Below are positions 25,857 through 33,463 of a stretch of DNA of 64,000 bases, piece after piece. This DNA comes from an uncultured Eubacteriales bacterium (GTDB taxonomy: Bacteria; Bacillota; Clostridia; Oscillospirales; CAG-272), in assembly GCA_949299535.1 (NCBI GenBank), contig CASGAQ010000003.1:1-64000 (forward strand), in the 5' to 3' direction. The position numbers and the translations under genes are program-made. The notes beneath the pieces were generated by a model, which worked only from the letters and a program-made list of their open reading frames with translations, was not told the DNA's origin and made no database searches. Every line of letters starts with the position of its first letter. Position 1 is the stretch's first letter.

Positions 25857-25992
25857 AATAATTTAAGATTATCGGCATTTCGACAGCAAAGTTAATATCG
25901 GTTCCCTCGCCGGTGCTGAAAATAGTCGCTGTGGGAACTCAAATAATAGATTATAGGAAAAACTTAAAACATGATTTATCCGGAGGCTTATT

Positions 25993-27231
25993 TTGAACAA
26001 TAACGATTCAAATTTCAATAGACAAAACAGAAACACTCAAAATCCATCATATCAGCAGCAAAGTAGCAACCGTCCACAGCAAAGCGGCAACCGTCCGCAA
26101 CAAGGCGGCAGCCGTCCGCAGCAAGGCGGTAGTCGTCCGCAGCAAAGCGGCGCGCGTCCCCCTCAAAAAGGCAAGCCGCCAAAGAAAAAAGTGCGTTTTC
26201 ACCCCAATAAAGACGGCATTATGGCTATAATCGCCCTTTTGCTCGGAGTCATACTTGTGATAACCATAATCGTATGCGTCGTAAAAGCTATCTCAGACGC
26301 GGTTTCGTCCGACAAGCCGACAACGGAAAGCTACATAACCACCTCAGATACCCTTGACTCGAGCACAACAACTGAAAGCACTACCACCGCCTTTGTAACA
26401 ACAGCTCCTCAGGCGGGCGCATGGAACGAGGGCTATGTGCTTCAAAATTACAGCAATACAAAAGTCGGTGAAGGCGACCTTGTCCTTGTAAACTATGAAT
26501 ACGAATATTCTTTCCCCTCCTCTATGGAAAAGAAAATAATATCCATGTACGGACAAACAGGTCACGGCACTTCATATGTGCTCGGTTCCAATATCAAGCT
26601 CAACACAACGATAGTTCCGAGTCTTGTAAAAATGCTCGATGATATGAAAGAGGCAAACGCCGACACTCTCAGCAACGGCGACAAACTTCTGATAAGCTCC
26701 GGTCACAGAACGCTTGAATATCAGCAAGAACTTTACGACAAAGCCGTTGCATCAGGCACAGAGGGCTACTCCGCCAAAGCGGGTTATTCCGAACACCACA
26801 CAGGACTCGCTTTAGACTTAAAGATATATACGTCAAAAGGCGCTACCATCGATCTTCGCGCAAACGAGCAGGATTGGCTCACGAGCAACTGTGCAAACTA
26901 TGGCTTTATCATTCGCTATCCTTCAGAAAAGACCGATATAACTCAGATACTTGAAGAGTCTTGGCATTTCCGTTATATAGGCGTTCCTCACGCACAGTAT
27001 ATCACGGAAAACGGACTTTGCCTTGAAGAGTATATCGAGCTTCTCCGTGAAGAACACACTTACGGAAAAGCCGAACCGCTCAAATATACCTCCGGCGATA
27101 ACGAATACATAATATACTTCGTTCCGGCAAACGAGGCTGAAAGTTCTACGGCAGTCCCCGTTCCCGCTTCAGGCAAATATACTGTTTCCGGCAACAACGC
27201 GGACGGTTTTATAGTAACGGTGACAAAATAA
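25993..27231 (+). CDS. VanY-like D-alanyl-D-alanine carboxypeptidase (peptidase M15B), membrane-anchored
   Basis: 412 residues from a TTG (GGAGG 7 nt upstream). M15 enzymes trim terminal D-Ala from peptidoglycan stem peptides. The N-terminal cytoplasmic tail (about 20-65) is a run of Asn/Ser-Arg-Pro-Gln-Gln repeats (about six units) followed by a Lys-rich stretch. A transmembrane helix spans about 76-100, then a Ser/Thr linker (105-140). The catalytic domain has SSGHRTLEYQQELY, the Zn motif SEHHTGLALDL and ESWHFRYIG. A C-terminal tail of about 60 residues follows the catalytic core. The repeat tail is reminiscent of disordered tails on divisome or cell-wall regulators. It has its own promoter and terminator. 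Confidence 0.9.
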   Translation: MNNNDSNFNRQNRNTQNPSYQQQSSNRPQQSGNRPQQGGSRPQQGGSRPQQSGARPPQKGKPPKKKVRFHPNKDGIMAIIALLLGVILVITIIVCVVKAISDAVSSDKPTTESYITTSDTLDSSTTTESTTTAFVTTAPQAGAWNEGYVLQNYSNTKVGEGDLVLVNYEYEYSFPSSMEKKIISMYGQTGHGTSYVLGSNIKLNTTIVPSLVKMLDDMKEANADTLSNGDKLLISSGHRTLEYQQELYDKAVASGTEGYSAKAGYSEHHTGLALDLKIYTSKGATIDLRANEQDWLTSNCANYGFIIRYPSEKTDITQILEESWHFRYIGVPHAQYITENGLCLEEYIELLREEHTYGKAEPLKYTSGDNEYIIYFVPANEAESSTAVPVPASGKYTVSGNNADGFIVTVTK

Positions 27232-27241
27232 AAACGATATC

Positions 27242-27271
27242 AAAAATCCCGCCTAACAAGCGGGATTTTCG
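27242..27271 (+). terminator. Terminator of the carboxypeptidase gene
   Basis: AAAATCCCGC (27243-27252) and GCGGGATTTT (27260-27269) form a 10-bp stem. Confidence 0.75.
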
Positions 27272-27299
27272 TTGATAATAAGCAGAAAGGGATAAATCT

Positions 27300-28034
27300 A
27301 TGTCATCATGGAATCCTTGGCACGGCTGCCGACGAATCAGCGCCGGATGTGCAAACTGTTATGTTTACGGACGTGACGGAAAATACGGTAAAGACTCTTC
27401 TCAGGTGGTTAAAAACGCTGATTTCGACCTTCCGTTAAAATTAAAAAAAGACAAAACTTACAAGCTTACCACAGAAGAAGGTATCGTGTACACTTGCTTA
27501 ACGTCCGATTTCTTTATTGAAGAAGCGGACGAATGGCGCGAGGAATGTTGGCAGATGATAAAACGCAGATTCGACCTTCACTTTTTTATAATAACGAAGC
27601 GAATACACAGGTTCTCCGAATGTATCCCGCAGGACTGGGGAGAGGGATATTTAAATGTAACGATATGCTGTACTGTGGAGAACGAAGAGGCTGCGCGCTT
27701 CAGACTGCCAATATACAAAGCTGCAAATATAAAGCAAAAAATAATCGTGTGTGAGCCTCTTTTAGGAAAAATAGACCTTTCACCATATCTCGACAACACT
27801 ATATCTCAAGTGACAGTCGGCGGAGAATCAGGACCGCAGGCGCGTATATGCGATTACTCGTGGGTACTCGATATACGCAGACAATGCACAGATGCATGCG
27901 TACCTTTTCACTTTCATCAAACGGGAGCAAGATTAAAAAAAGACGGAAAAATATATATAATTCCCAGAAAATATCAACATTCTCAGGCGGAAAAAGCAGG
28001 TATTGATATAAAGAACACAAAAAAAGCAGAGTGA
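27300..28034 (+). CDS. DUF5131 / phage Gp37-Gp68 family radical-SAM-like protein
   Basis: 244 residues. The hallmark N-terminus WNPWHGCRRISAGCANCYVY has the family's WNP-x-x-GC and GC-x-x-CY motifs; the Cys cluster resembles a radical-SAM iron-sulfur site. Further family blocks are CLTSDFFIEEADEWREE, FFIITKRIHRF, VTICCTVENEE, VGGESGPQARICDYSWV and FHFHQTGARL. Members occur in phages and in bacterial chromosomes; the substrate is unknown. The ATG follows AAAGGGAT. The stop codon lies inside the shared terminator hairpin. No phage genes are nearby, so this is a chromosomal copy. Confidence 0.85.
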   Translation: MSSWNPWHGCRRISAGCANCYVYGRDGKYGKDSSQVVKNADFDLPLKLKKDKTYKLTTEEGIVYTCLTSDFFIEEADEWREECWQMIKRRFDLHFFIITKRIHRFSECIPQDWGEGYLNVTICCTVENEEAARFRLPIYKAANIKQKIIVCEPLLGKIDLSPYLDNTISQVTVGGESGPQARICDYSWVLDIRRQCTDACVPFHFHQTGARLKKDGKIYIIPRKYQHSQAEKAGIDIKNTKKAE

Positions 28035-28048
28035 AAACTCTGCTTTTT
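28021..28048. terminator. Bidirectional terminator between converging genes
   Basis: AAAAAGCAGAGT (28021-28032) and ACTCTGCTTTTT (28037-28048) pair perfectly over a GAAA loop, serving the genes on both sides. Confidence 0.85.
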
Positions 28049-28050
28049 CA

Positions 28051-29217
28051 TTATACATATGATTTATCTATATTTATGATTGCAAAATAATTCTTGTCTA
28101 TCGTTTTAACTATCGTGTTTATGTCGGCGCGTATCTCGTCCTCGCTTTTTTTCACATCAAAAGGTACGACAACATCGAACAGAACGTTCGTATGCGTAGG
28201 ACCGCTTATCATGCGAAAATCATGTATAGTCATATTTTTGTCTATGCATTTGACAAGCGCTTCTATTTTATAGTATACCTCAAGAGTAACTTCATCGTTT
28301 GTGATTATGGGATCCATATGTATGACGGCGTCGCATTTGAGCTGTTCCCTCAAATCCTTCTCTATATTGTCTATCATATCGTGCGTAGCAATCAGATCGG
28401 CGTCCGCAGATACCTCCGCATGGAGCGATATCATCGTTCTGCCGGGACCGTAATCGTGTACGATAAGATCGTGTATACCCTCGACTCCGTCGTGAGAAAA
28501 TACTATGCCGGATATCTTATCTATGAGTTCTTTGCCGGGAGGCTCGCCCAAAAGAGGGCTTATCGTTTCCTTGGCAGAGCGTATGCCCGAAAATAAAATA
28601 AACAAAGCAACGGCAAGACCGCAGTAAGCATCGATATTTATATCAAAGAAATGTGAGATAAAAAGACACATGAGAACTACGCTCGTTGCAACAAAATCAG
28701 AAAGACTGTCTGCTCCCGTGGCTTTCATCGCAGAAGACTCTATCATCTTTCCTATGCGGAAGTTATAAAAAGCCATATATGCTTTTATCAAAAGCGAAAC
28801 GGCGAGTATCACGACAGAGATCACGCTGAACTCCACAGGTTCAGGAGAAAATATCTTTTCGACTGAGCTTTTTCCGAGTTCAAAACCCACGAGAATAATA
28901 AGCATGGAAACGATCAATCCGGAAATATACTCTATCCTTCCGTGCCCGAACGGGTGATCCTTATCCGGTTTGTGCCCCGACATACGAAAGCCCCAAAGCG
29001 TTATGATGGAAGAACCGGCGTCGGAAAGATTGTTGAACGCATCTGCCATGACGGAGATGGCGCCGCTGAGAAGTCCGGCGATAAGCTTTATTGTAAAAAG
29101 CAATATATTAAAAAATATCCCCATTATGCCGCATATAGTACCGTATGCGCCGCGCACCGCAGGAGAAGAGGTATTTTTTCGGTCGTGGATAAAAATTTCA
29201 GCCAAAAGCGTTACCAC
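28051..29217 (-). CDS. Cation diffusion facilitator (CDF) metal transporter
   Basis: 388 residues from a GTG with GGAGG 6 nt upstream. CDF proteins export divalent metals (Zn, Mn, Fe, Co) in exchange for protons. Six hydrophobic segments lie in about 30-215. The transport-site motif ADAFNNLSDAGSS in helix 2 and GADSLSDF in helix 5 give an Asn/Asp-Asp set like the MntE-type proteins rather than the His-Asp of Zn exporters, which hints at Mn or another hard metal (inference). DHPFGHGRIEY follows helix 2. The cytoplasmic domain (about 220-388) is longer than usual, with a second copy-like segment after the standard DPIITNDE end. Confidence 0.9.
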   Translation of the reverse strand: MVTLLAEIFIHDRKNTSSPAVRGAYGTICGIMGIFFNILLFTIKLIAGLLSGAISVMADAFNNLSDAGSSIITLWGFRMSGHKPDKDHPFGHGRIEYISGLIVSMLIILVGFELGKSSVEKIFSPEPVEFSVISVVILAVSLLIKAYMAFYNFRIGKMIESSAMKATGADSLSDFVATSVVLMCLFISHFFDINIDAYCGLAVALFILFSGIRSAKETISPLLGEPPGKELIDKISGIVFSHDGVEGIHDLIVHDYGPGRTMISLHAEVSADADLIATHDMIDNIEKDLREQLKCDAVIHMDPIITNDEVTLEVYYKIEALVKCIDKNMTIHDFRMISGPTHTNVLFDVVVPFDVKKSEDEIRADINTIVKTIDKNYFAIINIDKSYV

Positions 29218-29260
29218 AAAAACCTCCGAAAATCCATGATTTTTGTTTTGATAATGTATT

Positions 29261-29289
29261 ATATTATCACATCACCCCTTTGAAGTCAA
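29261..29289 (-). promoter_or_regulatory. Promoter of the CDF transporter gene
   Basis: -35 TTGACT (29284-29289), 17-bp spacer, -10 TAATAT (29261-29266) on the minus strand. Confidence 0.65.
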
Positions 29290-29385
29290 GTTTTTCCGTA
29301 ATCTTGCTTTTTTCAAAGCACGCCTCTGTTTGTCCCGATATAAAAGCGAACGCCATCAAAAATCATTTTTTATCTATGTTTTTTA

Positions 29386-29435
29386 TTTACAAAATTTCCT
29401 CTTTGTGATATGATATGATATGATATTATATTATA
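29386..29435 (+). promoter_or_regulatory. Promoter with 5-bp microsatellite upstream of the NERD-like gene
   Basis: -35 TTTACA (29386-29391), 17-bp spacer, -10 TATGAT (29409-29414). The -10 is built from a TGATA/GATAT array of four units (about 29405-29427). Changes in unit number would alter the sequence around the start site. Confidence 0.55.
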
Positions 29436-29478
29436 TATACCTTAATATGTGTCAAATGATTGCGAAAGGGATTATGCG

Positions 29479-30171
29479 ATGGAAAAGATCACACCGTTTA
29501 TAATGTGTATAATATTTATATTTATCGCATTTTGCCTTTGGAAAGCTGCGGTCAAAATAAGCTCTTTTGCCATCCGCAGAAGAATACTTTCATACAGCCG
29601 CGCAAGCAAGGAAGCGGCAAGCGTTCTGCTGATATCATATTTCGGCAAGTGTGCCGTCCACTCAAACGTATATCTGCCGCTGAGAACGACGCGCGGCGTG
29701 GTTTTTACGGGTATCGACAATATAGTGATATTGCCGACGTGTATAGCCGTAGTCAAAGTTCAAAGCATGAAAGGTCAGATATTCACAGGCGATCCCAAAC
29801 AATGGCATCAGAGCGTAAGGCTCAAAAGCGGTCAAAGAAAAGAACGGGATTTTGAAAATCCCATAATAGCAAACGAACGCCATATAATAGCGCTCTCACA
29901 AATATTCGAACGTGAAAAGATAACCGCGCCTCCCATATACAACATAGTCATGTTCTCCTCAAACAAAGTAGTCTTCTCCGAAGAATTTCCCGAAGTATAC
30001 ACTCTCTCGGCGGCAATAGATAAAATGAAGATGATATCAAAAGGAAAAAAACTGACATACAAGGAAAAACGCTCTTTTTCACGAATAATAAAAAAATATT
30101 CGACAAGTGCCGCAAAGGCGCGCGCTCATAACGCAAAAATCCGCAAAATGGCTGAAAAATCCGTTAAATAA
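29479..30171 (+). CDS. Membrane-anchored NERD-domain-like protein
   Basis: 230 residues from the ATG at 29479, chosen for GAAAGGGAT upstream. One N-terminal transmembrane helix (about 5-27) is followed by a NERD-like domain: YLPLRTTRGVVFTGIDNIVI, then IAVVKVQSMKGQIFTG and a NPIIANERHI block. NERD (nuclease-related) domains are thought to process DNA and normally carry E-x-K; here the Glu position is Val (VVK), so nuclease activity is doubtful. A Lys/Arg-rich C-terminus follows. It heads a rightward run of genes but has a 111-nt gap before the next one. Confidence 0.75.
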   Translation: MEKITPFIMCIIFIFIAFCLWKAAVKISSFAIRRRILSYSRASKEAASVLLISYFGKCAVHSNVYLPLRTTRGVVFTGIDNIVILPTCIAVVKVQSMKGQIFTGDPKQWHQSVRLKSGQRKERDFENPIIANERHIIALSQIFEREKITAPPIYNIVMFSSNKVVFSEEFPEVYTLSAAIDKMKMISKGKKLTYKEKRSFSRIIKKYSTSAAKARAHNAKIRKMAEKSVK

Positions 30172-30282
30172 AACTTTTTTCCTCTTCGCCAAACGACCGT
30201 TTTTTTATATAAAACACTGTATACTCTTTTACAAGAAAGTATATGTCTTTCCGACAAAGTTTATGCGAAAGGGTGTTTTTAT

Positions 30283-30969
30283 ATGAAAAAAAATCTTTCT
30301 TTGTTTGCTCTGGTCATAATCTGCTCGTTGCTTTTGGCGCTTTGCATTATCTTTATCGTGTTCTCATCAGGCGAAAACGCGGGAGCTGTCATTTTGCCGA
30401 ACGATATATCCGAAAGCTTTGCAGCCGACGAAATAACATATCTTGTATACTCTGGCGTGTTGGAAACGCAAAACGACGGCGAAGATTCGCTATTTTTTCC
30501 GAAAAATGAAGTTACGCGGGAATATTTCGTCTGCGCGCTCGTAAAGCTGCTCTGTATAGATACGGACAAGTATTCCTCTTTCGAGCTTGAACTTGAGGAC
30601 GCCGACGAGATATCAGAAAAAGATATGCCTTTTATACGCGCCGCCATAGCCTGCGGAATAGTGTCCGCCGAAGTGATAGAAGGAAAAAATTATTTTCTTC
30701 CTAACGAATATATCACAAGAGAAGAAGCCTCTCATATAATAGGCGCTCTTTCGAACGCAGTGATAGCTACTACAAAACCCGAAGCTTTTTCGGATATCGA
30801 ATCAGCAGACGCGGAATATATCGAAAATCTGAAAAAGCTAATAAATCTAGATATCCTCATAGGATATCCCGACGGTACGATAAAGCCGAAAAATTCCCTC
30901 ACCAGAGAGGAATTTGCTCTCATGCTTTATCGTATGCTTCAGAACGGAAGCTTTGGCACATATACATAA
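30283..30969 (+). CDS. SLH-domain protein with N-terminal membrane anchor or signal
   Basis: 228 residues. A hydrophobic N-terminal segment (about 7-28) is followed by three SLH-like repeats. The third is the clearest, with FSDIESADAEYIENL, then ILIGYPDGTIKP and TREEFALMLYRML; the second has LPNEYITREEASHIIG and the first FFPKNEVTREYFVCALVKLL. SLH domains bind pyruvylated secondary cell-wall polymer and hold proteins on the surface. The protein is almost only SLH plus membrane segment, with no other effector domain. It might link membrane and wall polymer (inference). AAAGGGTG precedes the ATG. Confidence 0.85.
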   Translation: MKKNLSLFALVIICSLLLALCIIFIVFSSGENAGAVILPNDISESFAADEITYLVYSGVLETQNDGEDSLFFPKNEVTREYFVCALVKLLCIDTDKYSSFELELEDADEISEKDMPFIRAAIACGIVSAEVIEGKNYFLPNEYITREEASHIIGALSNAVIATTKPEAFSDIESADAEYIENLKKLINLDILIGYPDGTIKPKNSLTREEFALMLYRMLQNGSFGTYT

Positions 30970-30998
30970 AAACAAAAATAAACTTTTAAGGAAAAAAT

Positions 30999-31790
30999 AT
31001 GCCGACAAAAGAATCCGAAAAATTTGTTGATTCTTCTCTCATGGAAGGAATGACGTCCGTCCGCGCCGTGATAGCAGGCTCGGAAGCGGGAACAAACGAC
31101 AGAAAAATAACAAAAGTACTTTTCGACAAAGCAAAAGAACGCGCTAAAGCAAGGGAGCTTGCATATCTTCGTCAAAAGGCGAGCACCCTTGGGTTCGAGA
31201 TAAAATTCACAGACGCCGCTGAAATAGACACTCTTGCAATAGGACAGAGCCACGGGGGTATCTTGGCATATACTTCGGACAGAACGATAAAAAACGTCTG
31301 CGAAGCGAACATTTGCGAAAACGGATTTTACGTCTATCTTCAGGGAATCGAGGATCCTTATAATTTCGGTTATTCCCTGCGTTCACTGTATGCGGCAGGT
31401 GTGAACGGCGTCGTTTTGGAAAACCGCAACTGGATGAACGCCGCAGGCGTAGTATGCCGTGCTTCCGCAGGCGCAAGCGAGCTTTTCGACCTTTGCCGCG
31501 GCGAGCCTGAGGAAATAGCAAAAGTTTTTCACGAACACGGCTACTGTATAGTGGCGGCGGACAAAACAAAAGACGCCGTGTCAGTTTACGACACGGATAT
31601 ATCTTACCCCGTACTGCTTGTGGTAGGAGGCGAGAAAAGAGGCATCTCCGGCGCTTTTGCAAACTTCTGCGACCAAACCGTCATGCTCGATTACGGCAGA
31701 GATTTCCGCGCCGCGCTTTCTGCGGCGAGCGCATCTTCTATAATAGCTTTTGAAATATTCCGTAAAAACCGCCGCAAGGAGACAAAATGA
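30999..31790 (+). CDS. TrmH/SpoU-type (SPOUT) RNA 2'-O-methyltransferase
   Basis: 263 residues with an N-terminal RNA-binding domain (about 1-95) and a C-terminal knotted SPOUT domain. Motif 1 is QGIEDPYNFGYSLRSLYAAG, motif 2 LLVVGGEKRGIS and motif 3 LDYGRDFRAALSAASASSI. In most relatives motif 3 reads SLNVS; here an Ala-rich variant replaces it, so the substrate may differ from the usual 23S or tRNA targets. AAGGA lies before the ATG. The gene overlaps the next one by 4 nt (ATGA), so the two are translationally coupled. Confidence 0.87.
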   Translation: MPTKESEKFVDSSLMEGMTSVRAVIAGSEAGTNDRKITKVLFDKAKERAKARELAYLRQKASTLGFEIKFTDAAEIDTLAIGQSHGGILAYTSDRTIKNVCEANICENGFYVYLQGIEDPYNFGYSLRSLYAAGVNGVVLENRNWMNAAGVVCRASAGASELFDLCRGEPEEIAKVFHEHGYCIVAADKTKDAVSVYDTDISYPVLLVVGGEKRGISGAFANFCDQTVMLDYGRDFRAALSAASASSIIAFEIFRKNRRKETK

Positions 31791-32542
31791 GTTCCCCCGA
31801 AAAAATAAACGATAATATCTCCATATATCAAAACGCAGGCTCTCTTGCTTTCGGAACCGACGCATATTTGCTCTCCGCCTACATAAAACGCGCAGCGAAG
31901 TCAAAAGGCGCTGAACTGGGCGCAGGCAGCGGCGTGATATCGCTGCTTCTTGCCGCAAGAAAAAAACTCTCGTCGATAACCGCTTTTGAAATACAAGAAA
32001 ATATTTCCGCAATAGCGGCGAAAAATGTCGAGCTTAACGGATTTTCGGAGAAAATAGACGTCGTATGTTCGGACATACGAAAAATAAGTTCAGAGCACAA
32101 CGGCCTTTATGACGTCGTGTTCTCAAATCCGCCGTATATGAGAGCCGACTCAGGAAAAATGCCGGACAACTTGGCAGACGCCGCGTCACGGCACGAGATA
32201 TTCGGAACGATAGATGATTTTGCGGCGGCGGCATACAAACTGCTGCGTCACGGCGGCACATTCAATATTGTATATACGCCATCAAGATTGCCTGCTCTTA
32301 TCCATGCGCTGAAAAACGCACGTCTTGAGCCTAAGCGCATGACTCTCGTTTATCCTACGGCAGAACATGTGCCCTGCACCGTCCTCGTCGAAGCAAAAAA
32401 GGGCGGCGCCGATGATATCTTCGTAACGCGTCCGCTTATAATATACAAAGACAAGTCGGATTTTTCCGACGCCAACTATACTGACGATATGAAATATATC
32501 TATGAACACGGTGATTTTGATGAATATTACAAACGACCTTGA
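31787..32542 (+). CDS. TrmN6-like tRNA1(Val) adenine-N6 methyltransferase family protein
   Basis: 251 residues, Rossmann-fold N6-adenine methyltransferase. The N-terminal SLAFGTDAYLLSAYI block is typical of the YabB/YfiC family that methylates A37 of tRNA1(Val) in E. coli. SAM-binding motif I is GAELGAGSGVISLLLA, the acidic loop AFEIQENISAIA, and the catalytic NPPY motif is FSNPPYMRADS. In Firmicutes this gene sits beside rsmI, as here. It overlaps the upstream gene by 4 nt and the next gene by 23 nt. Confidence 0.9.
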   Translation: MSSPEKINDNISIYQNAGSLAFGTDAYLLSAYIKRAAKSKGAELGAGSGVISLLLAARKKLSSITAFEIQENISAIAAKNVELNGFSEKIDVVCSDIRKISSEHNGLYDVVFSNPPYMRADSGKMPDNLADAASRHEIFGTIDDFAAAAYKLLRHGGTFNIVYTPSRLPALIHALKNARLEPKRMTLVYPTAEHVPCTVLVEAKKGGADDIFVTRPLIIYKDKSDFSDANYTDDMKYIYEHGDFDEYYKRP

Positions 32543-33413
32543 AGCTATCCGTAGCACAGAAGAAAAAAACGTTACCGAAAAAGGCACTCTTTACCTTGTC
32601 GGAACGCCCATAGGCAACCTTGCCGATATTTCAGAACGAGCAAAAAAAGTTCTTTCAGAGGTTGATTTTGTCGCCGCCGAAGATACAAGAGAGAGCGGCA
32701 GACTACTCTCCTTTTGCGGTATCAAAAAGCCGATGATAAGCTATTTTGAACATAACAAACATGAGCGCGGAGGATATATAGCGCAAAGATTGCTCGGCGG
32801 AGAGTCCTGTGCGCTTATAACCGACGCAGGTATGCCCGCAATAAGCGACCCTGGAGAGGACATAGTTCGTCTTTGCGCCGAAAAAGGAGTGCGAGTATGC
32901 ATAGTTCCGGGGCCGTGCGCGGCAGTGTGTGCGCTTGCCGTATCTGGTCTGCCTACTTCAAAATTTATTTTCGAAGGGTTTCTGCCCGTAGGCAAGAGAG
33001 AGCGCGGCGCGGCGCTGTCGGAGCTGAAAGACCAGACGCGAACGATAATCTTCTATGAAGCGCCGCATAAGCTGCTACGCACCCTCGACGACCTTTACGA
33101 AGCTTTCGGCAACCGCAAAATATCCCTTTGCCGCGAACTTACAAAGCTTAATGAAGAAGTAATAAGAACGACTCTCTCCGGCGCACGTGAATACTACAAA
33201 GAGCGCTCGCCTCGCGGAGAATACGTTCTGATAATGGAAGGCGCCTCCCTTGACGAACTCAAATCACGCGCGTTCTGGGCGGATATGAGCGTAAGCGAAC
33301 ATGTAGAATACTATGTTTCGCAGGGAAACTCCAAAAATGACGCGATAAAAGCCGCGGCACACGATCGCGGCGTTGCAAAAAGCGAAATATATAATCAGGT
33401 AATGATAAAATAA
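32520..33413 (+). CDS. rsmI: 16S rRNA (cytidine(1402)-2'-O)-methyltransferase
   Basis: 297 residues from the ATG at 32520 (GGTGA 5 nt upstream), inside the end of the previous gene. RsmI methylates the ribose of C1402 in the ribosomal decoding centre. It has the tetrapyrrole-methylase fold: GTLYLVGTPIGNLADIS near residue 22, AAEDTRESGRLL, SYFEHN, ALITDAGMPAISDPGEDIV, the VPGPCA loop and FIFEGFLP. These match the family closely. The C-terminal helical domain (about 225-297) is present. A 50-nt gap leads to metG. Confidence 0.95.
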   Translation: MNITNDLEAIRSTEEKNVTEKGTLYLVGTPIGNLADISERAKKVLSEVDFVAAEDTRESGRLLSFCGIKKPMISYFEHNKHERGGYIAQRLLGGESCALITDAGMPAISDPGEDIVRLCAEKGVRVCIVPGPCAAVCALAVSGLPTSKFIFEGFLPVGKRERGAALSELKDQTRTIIFYEAPHKLLRTLDDLYEAFGNRKISLCRELTKLNEEVIRTTLSGAREYYKERSPRGEYVLIMEGASLDELKSRAFWADMSVSEHVEYYVSQGNSKNDAIKAAAHDRGVAKSEIYNQVMIK

Positions 33414-33463
33414 ATTACCGAAATCTGTATAAATATCTCATCAACGGAGGTCTTAAAATAATT

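Noticed and set aside
25860-25992. tRNA-like structure in the carboxypeptidase leader
   Set aside because: A GTTCCC/GGGAAC stem is present, but there is no cloverleaf, T-loop or CCA end.
33414-33463. T-box leader before metG
   Set aside because: The gap is only 50 nt and lacks T-box elements or a terminator.
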